Source: Mycobacterium sp. KBS0706 (GTDB lineage: Bacteria > Pseudomonadota > Alphaproteobacteria > DSM-16000 > Inquilinaceae). Taken from it: a stretch of DNA of 64,000 nt. Below the pieces are notes generated by a model. The model saw only the letters and a list, made by a program, of their open reading frames with translations, made no database searches and was not told the DNA's origin. Below are positions 28,571 through 37,403 of the stretch, one piece after another. The DNA lies in NCBI RefSeq assembly GCF_005938675.2, contig NZ_VCCH02000020.1, forward strand, positions 1 to 64,000, in the 5' to 3' direction. Position 1 is the stretch's first letter. The number at the start of each line of letters is the position of its first letter. Made by a program: the position numbers and the translations under genes.

Positions 28571-29316
28571 CAATCCAGCCTCTCGATCTGCTCGATCCGG
28601 ATCAGGGCGATGCGCGGCCCGCCCGACCAGTCGAGCCAGCCGCGCACCCGGATGCGCCGCCCCTGCAGCGCCGTCAGGTCCTGCCCGGACGCTTCCAGCC
28701 GGCGGACCAGCTCCGGCTCCGCCGTCACGGTGAAGTCCTGCCGCGGATTGGTGCCGAAATTGAGATAGGCGCGGCCGCGCACCAGCGCCGCCTGCTGCAC
28801 CTGGCCCTCGACGATCTGGAACTGGTCGAGATCGCCGCGGCCCAGCGACTCGGCCGGCCGCACGGCGAGGCCGGAATCGCCCCACAGGCCGCGCCCGGCG
28901 GCGCGGGCCTCGGCCTCGACCGCCAGCAGCGCGGCCAGCGCCGCTGCGGGATCGGCGCCGGCGGCATCGACCCGCGCCAGTCCGCGGCCGAGCAGCGCCG
29001 CCTGGACCCAGGCACCGTCGTCGCGTTGCAGTTGCACCGGAACCCGGCCGTAACGATCGGGCGGCGCCAGCCGGGCCGGGCGGACCGAGCGGCCCTGCAG
29101 CAGCTCGGCCAGCGCCGCGCGGGCGATGTCGCGCCAGCGGCCGGCGGGGAGGTCGAGCGCGCTGAGCCGCAGCACCGTGCCGTCCGCCAGCGCCACGGTG
29201 CGGCCGTCGGACACGGCCTCGACCGCGACCGGCAGGCCGTAGTCGAGCCCGTCCGCCGGCTGGGCCCGGGCGCCGCCGGCGGCGCAGAGCAGGATCAGGA
29301 CAAGCAGAACGCGCAT
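28570..29316 (-). CDS. exported thermonuclease-fold (SNase-like) protein
   Basis: This 248-residue protein has a signal peptide (MRVLLVLILLCAAGGARA). Residues about 30-150 resemble a staphylococcal-nuclease fold: VSDGRTVALADGTVLRLSAL and the conserved DRYGRVPVQL block are visible. The expected DTPE-like segment reads ALDLPAG, so the catalytic glutamate appears missing although the aspartate and the later arginine remain. The C-terminal ~90 residues (NFGTNPRQDFTVTA) form an extra beta-rich region common in such proteins. Nuclease activity is doubtful. It is the first gene of an operon with the M48 protease(s), coupled by an ATGA overlap. Confidence 0.8.
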   Translation of the reverse strand: MRVLLVLILLCAAGGARAQPADGLDYGLPVAVEAVSDGRTVALADGTVLRLSALDLPAGRWRDIARAALAELLQGRSVRPARLAPPDRYGRVPVQLQRDDGAWVQAALLGRGLARVDAAGADPAAALAALLAVEAEARAAGRGLWGDSGLAVRPAESLGRGDLDQFQIVEGQVQQAALVRGRAYLNFGTNPRQDFTVTAEPELVRRLEASGQDLTALQGRRIRVRGWLDWSGGPRIALIRIEQIERLD

Positions 29317-29439
29317 CGCTGCAGCATAGCCCGATCCGGCTGCGCCCTCGCACCGCAGAGCTTCGCTTCGATCGGCTTTTTGCAATGCGCCGCCGAGACC
29401 GTAGAGTAAGGGTCGAGACTCAGCCCGACAGCGAGACCC

Positions 29440-30390
29440 ATGCCGCGCGACCTGATCTTCCCGACCATCGAGCCCTTCGCCACCGGCCTGCTGCCGGTCG
29501 ACGACCTGCACAGCATCTATTGGGAGCAATGCGGCAGGCCGGACGGCGTGCCGGTGGTGTTCCTGCATGGCGGCCCCGGCGCCGGCGCCTCGCCCACCCA
29601 TCGCCGCTTCTTCGACCCCGGCTTCTACCGCATCATCATCTTCGACCAGCGCGGCGCCGGCCGGTCGCGGCCCCTGGGCGAGACCCGGCAGAACACCACC
29701 GAGCACCTGGTCGGCGACATGGAGCAGCTGCGCCGCATGCTGGGCATCGAGCGCTGGCACGTCTTCGGCGGCTCCTGGGGCTCGACCCTCGCCCTGGCCT
29801 ATGCCCAGGCGCATCCGCAGCGCTGCCGGTCGCTGACCTTGCGCGGCATCTTCCTGATGCGGCCGGCGGAGATCGACTGGTTCTTCCACGGCATGGGTAC
29901 CTTCTTCCCGGAGGCGCATCGCAGCTTCGTCGAGTTCCTGCCGCCGGCCGAGCGCGGCGACCTGACCCGCGCCTATCACCGCCGGCTGACCGACCCCGAC
30001 CCGGCGGTGCACCTGCCGGCGGCGCGGGCCTGGAGCATCTATGAGGGCTCCTGCTCCACCCTGCTGCCGAACCCGGAGATCGTGGCCTCGGCCGGCGAGG
30101 ACGCGCATGCGCTGGGCCTGGCCCGGATCGAGGCGCATTACTTCCTGAACAACCTGTTCACCCCGCCGGACCGGCTGCTGCAGCAGGTCGACCGGATCCG
30201 CCACATCCCGGCGGCGATCGTGCAGGGCCGCTACGACACGGTCTGCCCGATCAGGACCGCGGATGAGCTGCACCGCGCCTGGCCGGAGGCGACCTATGTG
30301 GTGGTGCCGGATGCCGGCCATTCGGCGATGGAGCCCGGCATCCGCACCGCCTTGGTCGAGACCATGGAACGGCTGAAGGCGTTACGCTGA
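29440..30390 (+). CDS. pip: proline iminopeptidase
   Basis: This 316-residue alpha/beta-hydrolase of the S33 family releases N-terminal proline from peptides. HGGPGAG forms the oxyanion-hole region, the nucleophile elbow is GGSWGSTLALAYA, GRYDTVCP carries the aspartate, and DAGHSAMEPG the catalytic histidine. The cytoplasmic form has no signal peptide. The start at 29440 gives the standard N-terminus. It is a single gene, convergent with the HugZ-like gene 12 bases away. Confidence 0.96.
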   Translation: MPRDLIFPTIEPFATGLLPVDDLHSIYWEQCGRPDGVPVVFLHGGPGAGASPTHRRFFDPGFYRIIIFDQRGAGRSRPLGETRQNTTEHLVGDMEQLRRMLGIERWHVFGGSWGSTLALAYAQAHPQRCRSLTLRGIFLMRPAEIDWFFHGMGTFFPEAHRSFVEFLPPAERGDLTRAYHRRLTDPDPAVHLPAARAWSIYEGSCSTLLPNPEIVASAGEDAHALGLARIEAHYFLNNLFTPPDRLLQQVDRIRHIPAAIVQGRYDTVCPIRTADELHRAWPEATYVVVPDAGHSAMEPGIRTALVETMERLKALR

Positions 30391-30402
30391 CCGATCGATC
30401 GG

Positions 30403-31128
30403 TCAATCCGCCAGCCCGCCGCCGCGGGCGTGGCGGACCAGGCGCACCAGCTCCTTCCGCGCCGTCTCGGCATCGGTCACCGGCGCGGCGAAGGCCAGAC
30501 GGGCGACGGCGGCGCCGAGGCGCAGATCGGCGCCGTCGGCGTCGATGCCGGTCATCCGCCAGCCGGTGCCGCTGCGGCCCAGCAGCGCCTGGGCGTAGAG
30601 GTCGAGGGCGTCGGCGTGGTCGTCGTTCATATGGCCGATGATGCCGGGCTCGGCCGCGGTCAACGCCGGCGGCGGGCCGATCAGCAGATCGTCGGCATCG
30701 AAGCGGTGGATGGCGCCGAAGCCGGCGACCATGTGGCCGCGTTCGACCCGCACCCGCCACAGGCTGAAATCCGGGAAGCCGGCATAGCCGGACGCATCCG
30801 GATGCCGGGCCAAATAGCGGGCGCGCAGCGCCGGATCATCCGCCGGCTCGGCCCGGCCCGAGATGGTCAGGCGCGGCCCGGCCAGCGGCTGGTCGAGCCC
30901 GGCCGTGCCGTCGAACAGCAGCGCCGCGCGGGAGTCCCGCTCGAGGTTGCCGGTGTGCTCCGCCAGCCGCGAGATCAGCAGCAGCGGCTGCCCGGCCGGG
31001 TCGGTCGCGACCAGCACCAGCGAGGCGTAGGGGCCGCCTTCCGCGTCCAGCGTCGCCAGGGCGGCGCGGTCCAGGCTGCGCAGCAGAATCCGGGCCTGGG
31101 CGGCCGGGGCGAGCTCTGATGTCGTCAT
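30403..31128 (-). CDS. HugZ-like FMN split-barrel protein with DUF2470 domain
   Basis: This 241-residue protein has an N-terminal pyridoxamine-phosphate-oxidase-like split barrel (LATLDAEGGPYASLVLVATD). Its C-terminal helical DUF2470 domain begins near GHMNDDHADALD, the His-rich signature of heme-degrading HugZ relatives. A role in heme utilisation or flavin-linked oxidation is inferred from that fusion; no heme-uptake genes are adjacent. ATG 31128 is the start of the conserved region. It diverges from chvI, with about 140 bases between the two starts, where chvGI blocks often carry pckA. Confidence 0.85.
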   Translation of the reverse strand: MTTSELAPAAQARILLRSLDRAALATLDAEGGPYASLVLVATDPAGQPLLLISRLAEHTGNLERDSRAALLFDGTAGLDQPLAGPRLTISGRAEPADDPALRARYLARHPDASGYAGFPDFSLWRVRVERGHMVAGFGAIHRFDADDLLIGPPPALTAAEPGIIGHMNDDHADALDLYAQALLGRSGTGWRMTGIDADGADLRLGAAVARLAFAAPVTDAETARKELVRLVRHARGGGLAD

Positions 31129-31269
31129 CGCGCCGCTACCTCGCTGGTTTTCCTGGGGATTACCTCGTCCGAGTGACATTTCGGCCGTGAATACGCCATA
31201 TTGGGCGTTCAGCGTCCCCGGCAATGAGGTTGTGCCTGCCGGGGGCGGGTCGTGAGAGTGGAGGGGGCC

Positions 31270-31968
31270 ATGGCCCAGACCATCGCGCTGGTCGACGACG
31301 ATCGCAACATCCTGACATCGGTCGCGATGTCGCTGGAGTCGGAGGGCTATGAGGTCCGCACCTTCTCCGACGGCGACGAGGCGCTGCGCGGGCTGGCGCA
31401 GAAGCCGGTCGACCTGGCCGTGCTCGACATCAAGATGCCGCGCATGGACGGGATGGAACTGCTGGGCCGGCTGCGCAAGACCACCAACATGCCGGTGATC
31501 TTCCTGACCTCGAAGGACGACGAGGTCGACGAGCTGCTGGGCCTGCGCATGGGCGCCGACGACTACATCAAGAAGCCGTTCTCGCAGCGCCTGCTGATCG
31601 AGCGCATCCGCGCCCTGCTGCGGCGCGAGCAGCTGGCGACCGACACCACGCCGGCCGACCCCGCCGCCGTCGTCGCCCGCGGCGACCTGACGCTGGACGG
31701 CAACCGCCACGCCTGCCTGTGGCGCGGCGAGACCATCGACCTGACGGTGACCGAGTTCCTGCTGGTCAAGGCGCTGGCGATCCGCCCCGGCCACGTCAAG
31801 AGCCGCGACCAGCTGATGGACGCGGCCTATGGCGAGCACATCTATGTCGACGACCGCACCATCGACAGCCACATCAAGCGCATCCGCAAGAAGTTCAAGG
31901 CGATCGACACGGAGTTCGGCCACATCGAGACGCTGTACGGCGTCGGCTACCGCTACAAGGAGGCGTGA
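31270..31968 (+). CDS. chvI: response regulator ChvI (OmpR family)
   Basis: This 232-residue regulator has a receiver domain with acidic pocket VDDD near the start, the phosphorylation site Asp53 ([13 protein letters not shown]) and Lys in YIKKPF. A winged-helix DNA-binding domain follows ([17 protein letters not shown]). ChvI is the partner of ChvG and controls envelope, acid-stress and host-interaction genes in alphaproteobacteria. ATG 31270 has the ribosome site GTGGAGGGGG. The sensor gene follows after 74 bases, as in other alphaproteobacteria. Confidence 0.95.
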   Translation: MAQTIALVDDDRNILTSVAMSLESEGYEVRTFSDGDEALRGLAQKPVDLAVLDIKMPRMDGMELLGRLRKTTNMPVIFLTSKDDEVDELLGLRMGADDYIKKPFSQRLLIERIRALLRREQLATDTTPADPAAVVARGDLTLDGNRHACLWRGETIDLTVTEFLLVKALAIRPGHVKSRDQLMDAAYGEHIYVDDRTIDSHIKRIRKKFKAIDTEFGHIETLYGVGYRYKEA

Positions 31969-32042
31969 ACGTACCGGCGGCCGCCCCCTGCCCGGCCGCG
32001 ACCGGACGCCGACCCGCCGGATGATGCCGTGACGGTTCCCCC

Positions 32043-33785
32043 ATGACGGCCCCGCTCAGAGCCTCCCGCGGCCCCGCGCCGCGCCTCGGCGAGCCGGCCG
32101 AGGACACCCCCATCGGCGCCGTCCCGACCGCCGCGCCGGAGCCGGCTGCCGAGCCGATCACCGCGACCCCGGTCGGCGGCCGCACCGTCGACGCGCCGGT
32201 CGCGCGCCTGCGCCGGCGCTTCTTCTCCAAGCTCACCGCCCGCGTCCTGGCCGTCAACATGATGGCGCTGATGATGCTGGTCGGCGGCATGCTGTACCTG
32301 TCGTCCTACCAGGAGCGGCTGATCGAGAACGAGCTGTCCTCGCTCGACGCCGAGGCCACGATCCTGGCCGCCAACCTGGCCGAGGCGGCGGTGGTCGGCG
32401 GCGTCGACACGCAGCAGTCGCTGGACCCGGACAATGCCCGCCAGATCGTGCGCCGGGTGTACCAGACCAACGACACCAGGGCCCGGCTGTTCGGCGCCGA
32501 CGGCAAGCTGGTGGCCGACAGCCGGATGCTGGGCCAGCCCGGCGGCATCATCGAGGTGCGGCCGCTCCTGCCGCCGCAATCCAAGGGCTGGCTGCGCGCC
32601 ACCTGGGACGCGATCTACGACTGGTCGACCGAATTCGCCGGGCCACGCAAGCGCTGGCCGAGCTATGTCGAGCGCCAGGACCAGCAGGCGAACGACTATG
32701 CCAGCGTCCGCGCGGCGCTGAGCGGCGGCGTCGGGCGCCAGATCTGGACCCGCGACGACGGCAAGCTGATGCTCGGCGTCGCCGTGCCGGTGCAGCGCGT
32801 GCGGCTGGTGCTGGGCGCGGTGCTGATGTCGCGCGAGGGCGTCAACATCGAGGGCAACCTGCAGACGGTGCGCGAGGAGATCCTGAAGGTCTTCGCCATC
32901 GCGCTGGGCGTCACCATCGTCCTGTCGCTGTACCTCGCCGGCACCATCACCCGGCCGATCCGCCGGCTGGCAAGGGCGGCGGAGCGGGTGCAGCAGGGCC
33001 GCGGCCGCAAGATCGAGATCCCGGACATGAGCGGCCGGCGCGACGAGATCGGCGAGCTGGCCTCGGCGCTGAGGGCGATGACCGCGGCGCTGTGGACCCG
33101 GATCGACGCGATCGAGCGCTTCGCCGCCGACGTCTCGCACGAGATCAAGAACCCGCTGACCTCGCTGCGCAGCGCGGTCGAGACCACCGCCCGGATCACC
33201 GACCCGGCGCAGCAGCGCCGGCTGATGGCCATCATCCTCGAGGACGTGCAGCGCCTCGACCGGCTGATCACCGACATCTCCGACGCCTCGCGCCTCGACG
33301 CCGAGCTGTCGCGGGCCGAGACCGAGACGGTCGATATCGGCCGCATGCTGGGCATGCTGACCGAGCTGTACAAGACCACGCTGGAGGACACCGGCCTCAA
33401 GATCAGCCTGAGCCTGCCGCCCGGCTCGGCCCTGACCGTGCCCGGCATCGAGGACCGGCTGGTGCAGGTGTTCCGCAACCTGATCACCAACGCGATCTCG
33501 TTCTCGCCGCCCGACGGTGCCATCACCCTGCGCGCCCGGCGGGAGGGCGCCTGGGTGATCGCGACCATCGAGGATGACGGCCCCGGCATCCCTCCGGCCA
33601 AGCTGGAGGCGATCTTCGACCGGTTCTACACCGAGCGCCCGGCCGGGGAAAAATTCGGCACCCATTCCGGCCTGGGACTCAGCATCTCCAAGCAGATCAT
33701 CACCGCCCATCGCGGCCAGATCTTCTCCGAAAACCGCGAGGGGCGCCCCGGCGCCCGCTTCACGGTGAAGATCCCCGCCAAATGA
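32043..33785 (+). CDS. chvG: sensor histidine kinase ChvG
   Basis: This 580-residue inner-membrane kinase has an Ala/Pro-rich cytoplasmic N-terminus (1-60), a first membrane helix about 66-86, and a periplasmic sensor region of roughly 190 residues with the ChvG-type end (GRQIWTRDDGKLMLGVAVPV). After the second helix about 280-302 come a HAMP domain, a dimerisation H-box with His366 (DVSHEIKNPLTSL) and an ATPase domain (DDGPGIP, HSGLGLSISK). It phosphorylates ChvI. In rhizobia a periplasmic repressor (ExoR) binds ChvG. The next gene here encodes an exported SH3-PPC protein 38 bases downstream, a candidate partner. Confidence 0.95.
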   Translation: MTAPLRASRGPAPRLGEPAEDTPIGAVPTAAPEPAAEPITATPVGGRTVDAPVARLRRRFFSKLTARVLAVNMMALMMLVGGMLYLSSYQERLIENELSSLDAEATILAANLAEAAVVGGVDTQQSLDPDNARQIVRRVYQTNDTRARLFGADGKLVADSRMLGQPGGIIEVRPLLPPQSKGWLRATWDAIYDWSTEFAGPRKRWPSYVERQDQQANDYASVRAALSGGVGRQIWTRDDGKLMLGVAVPVQRVRLVLGAVLMSREGVNIEGNLQTVREEILKVFAIALGVTIVLSLYLAGTITRPIRRLARAAERVQQGRGRKIEIPDMSGRRDEIGELASALRAMTAALWTRIDAIERFAADVSHEIKNPLTSLRSAVETTARITDPAQQRRLMAIILEDVQRLDRLITDISDASRLDAELSRAETETVDIGRMLGMLTELYKTTLEDTGLKISLSLPPGSALTVPGIEDRLVQVFRNLITNAISFSPPDGAITLRARREGAWVIATIEDDGPGIPPAKLEAIFDRFYTERPAGEKFGTHSGLGLSISKQIITAHRGQIFSENREGRPGARFTVKIPAK

Positions 33786-33823
33786 GGGCGACATCGACGT
33801 TTCCGTATCGAAGGGGGAGTTCC

Positions 33824-35254
33824 ATGACATCGTGCCTGCGCGGGCTGCTGCTCGGCAGCGTCTTCGCCCTGGCCGCCGCCGGCCCGGCTTTCGCCCAGAC
33901 GCCGGCGGCCGTTCCAGCACCGCCGGCGGTGCTGGAGGAGATGGACGCGCTGTCCTTCGTCACCTGGGCCAGCGCCTCGGTCCGCGGCGCCCCGAACGGC
34001 ACCGCCGAGCTGAAGGAGACGCTTCCCTTCGGGTCGCAGGTCATCGTCACCGGCCGGCTGGCCGCGGGCGGCTGGGTGCGGGTGCAGACCCCGAAGACCC
34101 CGGTCGGCTACATGTGGGCGCAGACCCTGGCGCCGATGCGCATCGCCATGCCCGGCGCCGCCGCGGAGGGCACGCCCGGCGTGGCTCCGGCCGATGAGTC
34201 CGCCGACGACACCATCGCGACGGCGACGCCGCTCGGCACCGTCGGCCCCTCGCCGCTGGCCGCCGAGGGCCGGGTCTCGACCACCGACCAGACCGACGTC
34301 TACGCCATCACCACCGAGGGCTGGACCAACCTGACGGTCGACCTCACCGGCATGACCGGCGATGCCGATCTCGAGCTGAAGGACAGTGATGGCGGCACGC
34401 TCGGCTCCTCCGCCGCCGGCGGATCCGACGACGAGCATGTCACCGCGGTGGTCCGGCCCGGCACCTACTACCTAGTGATCACCAGCTACGGCGACGACAC
34501 GCCGTACCGCCTCTCCGTCTCCGGCACGCCGGGCGAGGAGCCGCCGGCGGATGCGGCCGGGTCCAGCCAGTCCGACGCCCGCGACCTGGGCGACGTCACC
34601 GGCACCAGCGCCGACGCCAGCGACTGGGTCGGCCCGGCGGATGCCACCGACTACTACGCCTTCCGGATCACCCAGCGGCAGGCGGTCACCATCGGCCTGG
34701 ACGGGCTGTCGGCCGATGCCGACATCAACCTGGAAGGCGCCGACGGCACCAATCTGCTGAGCGGCACCAACACCGACACCGAGGCGGAGGCGCTGACCGC
34801 GACGCTGGATCCCGGCACCTACTACCTGAACGTCTACCCGGCCGGCAGCGAGGCCACCGAGTACCGGGTGACCGTGGCCGGCGCGACCGCCGCCCCGCCG
34901 CCGCCCGACCATGCCGGCAACACCCCGGAGGAGGCCGGCACGATCGAGCGCGTCGGGCCGCAGGCCGTCACCATCAAGGACTGGGTCGGCTTCACCGATC
35001 GCGACGACTATTGGCGCTTCACCCTGGTCAACCGCGCCGACGTCACCATCCGCCTGACCATGGACCAGGGCGACGCCGATATCGACCTCCTGCGCGCCTC
35101 GGACCAGGAGAGCCTGATCAGCGGCGCCGAGTCCGGCACCGACCCGGAGGAGCTGCAGCTGCGGCTGGACCCCGGCACCTATCTTCTGCGGGTCTACTCC
35201 TACCAGGGCGACACGCCGTACACGCTGGAGGCCAAGGCGGTGCCGGCGAAATAA
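33824..35254 (+). CDS. exported SH3b plus triple PPC-domain protein
   Basis: This 476-residue protein has a signal peptide (MTSCLRGLLLGSVFALAAAG, cleavage near FAQT). A bacterial SH3-like domain (about residues 40-100, GYMWAQTLAP at its end) is followed by three copies of a PPC (pre-peptidase C-terminal) beta-sandwich at roughly 115-225, 235-345 and 355-470. Each has a TDxYxF/DDYWRF-type strand, and each ends with a PGTYYL-like strand. PPC domains are usually appended to secreted proteases, but no protease is present here. The ATG 33824 has the ribosome site AAGGGGGAG. Its position between chvG and hprK is unusual and suggests a periplasmic role tied to ChvG. Confidence 0.88.
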   Translation: MTSCLRGLLLGSVFALAAAGPAFAQTPAAVPAPPAVLEEMDALSFVTWASASVRGAPNGTAELKETLPFGSQVIVTGRLAAGGWVRVQTPKTPVGYMWAQTLAPMRIAMPGAAAEGTPGVAPADESADDTIATATPLGTVGPSPLAAEGRVSTTDQTDVYAITTEGWTNLTVDLTGMTGDADLELKDSDGGTLGSSAAGGSDDEHVTAVVRPGTYYLVITSYGDDTPYRLSVSGTPGEEPPADAAGSSQSDARDLGDVTGTSADASDWVGPADATDYYAFRITQRQAVTIGLDGLSADADINLEGADGTNLLSGTNTDTEAEALTATLDPGTYYLNVYPAGSEATEYRVTVAGATAAPPPPDHAGNTPEEAGTIERVGPQAVTIKDWVGFTDRDDYWRFTLVNRADVTIRLTMDQGDADIDLLRASDQESLISGAESGTDPEELQLRLDPGTYLLRVYSYQGDTPYTLEAKAVPAK

Positions 35255-35303
35255 CGCGTCTTCTTGTCTGATGATTTGCCGTTGCGATTGACAGGGGCCG
35301 GGG

Positions 35304-35765
35304 GTGCCGTCCACCTTCCCACCCGCGATGGCGACGATCCATGCGACCTGCGTCGCAGTCGACGGCCGCGGCGTGTTGCTGCGCGGGCCGTCGGGCAGCG
35401 GCAAATCCGACCTGGCCCTCCGGCTGATCGATGCCGGGGGGCGCTTGGTCGCGGACGACCGGGTGCAGCTCGCGCTCGAGGGCGGCGTCGTGGTGGCGCG
35501 CCCGCCCGCGGCGCTGGCCGGGCTGATCGAGGCCCGCGGCTTCGGGCCCATCCCGGTGCCGTTCGACCCGGCCGCCCCGGTGCTGCTGGTCGCCGACCTG
35601 AAGCCGGCCGAGGCGATCGAGCGGCTCCCGGAGCCTTCCGTCTGCGCCTATCTCGGCATCCGGCTGCCACTGGTCTCGGTGGCCCCCTTCGAGGCTTCGG
35701 CGCCGGTCAAGCTGCGCTTGGCCCTGGCCGCCCTGGCCCTGCCCGAACACCGCCTCGCACGATGA
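35304..35765 (+). CDS. hprK: HPr kinase/phosphorylase, short alphaproteobacterial form
   Basis: This 153-residue protein corresponds to the C-terminal kinase domain only, as is normal in alphaproteobacteria. Walker A GPSGSGKS is at 28-35, followed by LIDAGGRLVADDRVQL, and a degenerate HPrK signature lies downstream. It phosphorylates a serine on HPr (Ser58 of the HPr here). The GTG at 35304 has an AGGGGC ribosome site; the ATG at 35328 (8 codons later) is the alternative. The stop overlaps rapZ by ATGA. Confidence 0.9.
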   Translation: MPSTFPPAMATIHATCVAVDGRGVLLRGPSGSGKSDLALRLIDAGGRLVADDRVQLALEGGVVVARPPAALAGLIEARGFGPIPVPFDPAAPVLLVADLKPAEAIERLPEPSVCAYLGIRLPLVSVAPFEASAPVKLRLALAALALPEHRLAR

Positions 35766-36646
35766 CAGACATCCCTCAAGCACCTGCGCGATCCGGCGCC
35801 CGTCATCGTCTCGTGCTGGTGAGCGGACTGTCCGGCGCCGGCCATTCCACCACGCTCAAGACCCTCGAGGATCTCGGCCACGAGGCGATCGACAACCTGC
35901 CGATCGCGCTGCTGGGCCCGCTGGTCGACCACGCCGAGGGCCGGCCGATGGCGGTGACCATCGACACCCGCACCCGCGGCTTCTCGGTCGAGGCGCTGGA
36001 GGCCGAGATCGCGGCGCTGCGCGCCCGCGGCGACGTCGACGTCAGGCTGCTGTTCGTCGACGCCGACGACGAGATCCTGCAGCGTCGCTTCACCGAGACG
36101 CGGCGGCGCCACCCGCTGGCGACCGACCGGCCGGTGGCGGACGGCATCCGGCGCGAGCGGCTGGAGCTGTACCCGCTGCGCCCCCTGGCCGACCTGGTCG
36201 TCGACACCTCGCTGACCAGCCCGCAGGACCTGCGGCGCCTGATCGAGGGGCATTTCGGCCTCGACACCACGCCCGGCCTCTATGTCACGGTGATGTCGTT
36301 CTCGTTCAAGCGCGGCCTGCCGCGCGAGGCCGATCTGGTATTCGACGTCCGCTTCCTCGACAACCCGCACTGGGTGCCGGAGCTGCGGCCGCAGACCGGC
36401 CAGGACCCGGCGGTGCAGGCGATGATCCGGCGCGACGCCCAATTCGACCCATTCATGGCCTCGCTGTTCGGCCTGCTCGAACCGCTGCTGCCGCGCTACA
36501 ACCGCGAGGGCAAGAGCTATCTCACCATCGCCGTCGGCTGCACCGGCGGCAAACATCGATCGGTGTTCGTGGCGGAGACGCTGGCGGCCTGGCTGGACGG
36601 CCAGGGCTATCGCCGCGGGCTGGTCCATCGCGACATGCCGACGTAA
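35762..36646 (+). CDS. rapZ: RapZ family (YvcJ/RapZ) nucleotide-binding adaptor
   Basis: This 294-residue protein matches RapZ, which in gammaproteobacteria senses glucosamine-6-phosphate and targets a small RNA for decay. Visible are the ALEDxG...DNLP-type block (LKTLEDLGHEAIDNLPIAL), MSFSFKRGLPREADLVFDVR and the C-terminal GCTGGKHRSVF motif. The Walker A loop is SGLSGAGHSTTL, with His where the canonical Lys should be; several alphaproteobacteria have Arg there (from memory), so nucleotide hydrolysis may be weak. It is translationally coupled to hprK. Confidence 0.93.
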   Translation: MTDIPQAPARSGARHRLVLVSGLSGAGHSTTLKTLEDLGHEAIDNLPIALLGPLVDHAEGRPMAVTIDTRTRGFSVEALEAEIAALRARGDVDVRLLFVDADDEILQRRFTETRRRHPLATDRPVADGIRRERLELYPLRPLADLVVDTSLTSPQDLRRLIEGHFGLDTTPGLYVTVMSFSFKRGLPREADLVFDVRFLDNPHWVPELRPQTGQDPAVQAMIRRDAQFDPFMASLFGLLEPLLPRYNREGKSYLTIAVGCTGGKHRSVFVAETLAAWLDGQGYRRGLVHRDMPT

Positions 36647-36674
36647 GGGCTGACAGGAAGGCAACCGGAACGAC

Positions 36675-37100
36675 ATGACCACCCACCCGATGATCGGCAT
36701 GGTCCTCGTGACCCATGGTCGTCTCGCCGACGAGTTCGTCGCGGCGATGGAGCATGTGGTGGGCGCCCAGCCCCAGGTCGCCACGGTGTGCATCGGGCCC
36801 GAGGACGACATGGAGCAGCGCCGGGCCGAGATCATGGACAAGGTGTCCGCGGTCGATGGCGGGCGCGGCGTGGTGCTGCTGACCGACATGTTCGGCGGCA
36901 CGCCGTCGAACCTGGCGATCTCGATCCTGGACCGCGCCAATGTCGAGGTGATCGCCGGCATCAACCTGCCGATGCTGATCAAGCTGGCCTCGGTGCGCAA
37001 GACCGACACCCTGACCGATGCCGTGACCGCCGCCCGCGAGGCCGGCCAGAAATACATCAGCGTCGCCTCGGCCCTGCTGAAGCCGGAGAAGCGCAAATGA
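36675..37100 (+). CDS. PTS EIIA component, mannose family
   Basis: This 141-residue single-domain EIIA-Man has the phospho-acceptor His14 in MVLVTHGRLADEF and the conserved DMFGGTPSN motif. It has no EIIB, C or D partners in the window, so it fits the regulatory PTS of alphaproteobacteria, where such EIIA proteins modulate ChvG and other targets. The ATG 36675 sits 28 bases after rapZ. The stop overlaps the HPr start by ATGA. Confidence 0.95.
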   Translation: MTTHPMIGMVLVTHGRLADEFVAAMEHVVGAQPQVATVCIGPEDDMEQRRAEIMDKVSAVDGGRGVVLLTDMFGGTPSNLAISILDRANVEVIAGINLPMLIKLASVRKTDTLTDAVTAAREAGQKYISVASALLKPEKRK

Positions 37101-37399
37101 CCGGCCCGGTGTCTCCGGACATGGCCGAGGAAAGACTGACGCGCAGCGTCACCATCTGCAACCAGCGCGGGCTGCATGCCCGGGCGGCGGCGAAGTTCGT
37201 CAAGCTGGTGGCCGAGTTCGACGCCGAGATCTGGGTCGAGCGCAACGGCACCGAGGTCGGCGGCCAGTCGATCATGGGGTTGATGATGCTGGCGGCCGGA
37301 CCCGGCACGGACATCGCCGTCGCCGCGGCCGGGCCGCAGGCGGCCGAGGCCCTGGCGGCGCTCGTCTCCCTGGTCGAGCGCGGCTTCGACGAGGACTGA
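37097..37399 (+). CDS. ptsH: phosphocarrier protein HPr
   Basis: This 100-residue HPr has the active-site His27 in NQRGLHARAAAKF and the regulatory Ser58 in GGQSIMGLMML, the target of the HprK encoded upstream. The N-terminus is about 12 residues longer than usual; a downstream ATG (codon 9) is possible, but the overlap with the EIIA stop favours 37097. It passes phosphate from enzyme I to EIIA. Confidence 0.95.
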   Translation: MTGPVSPDMAEERLTRSVTICNQRGLHARAAAKFVKLVAEFDAEIWVERNGTEVGGQSIMGLMMLAAGPGTDIAVAAAGPQAAEALAALVSLVERGFDED

Positions 37400-37403
37400 A
37401 ACG

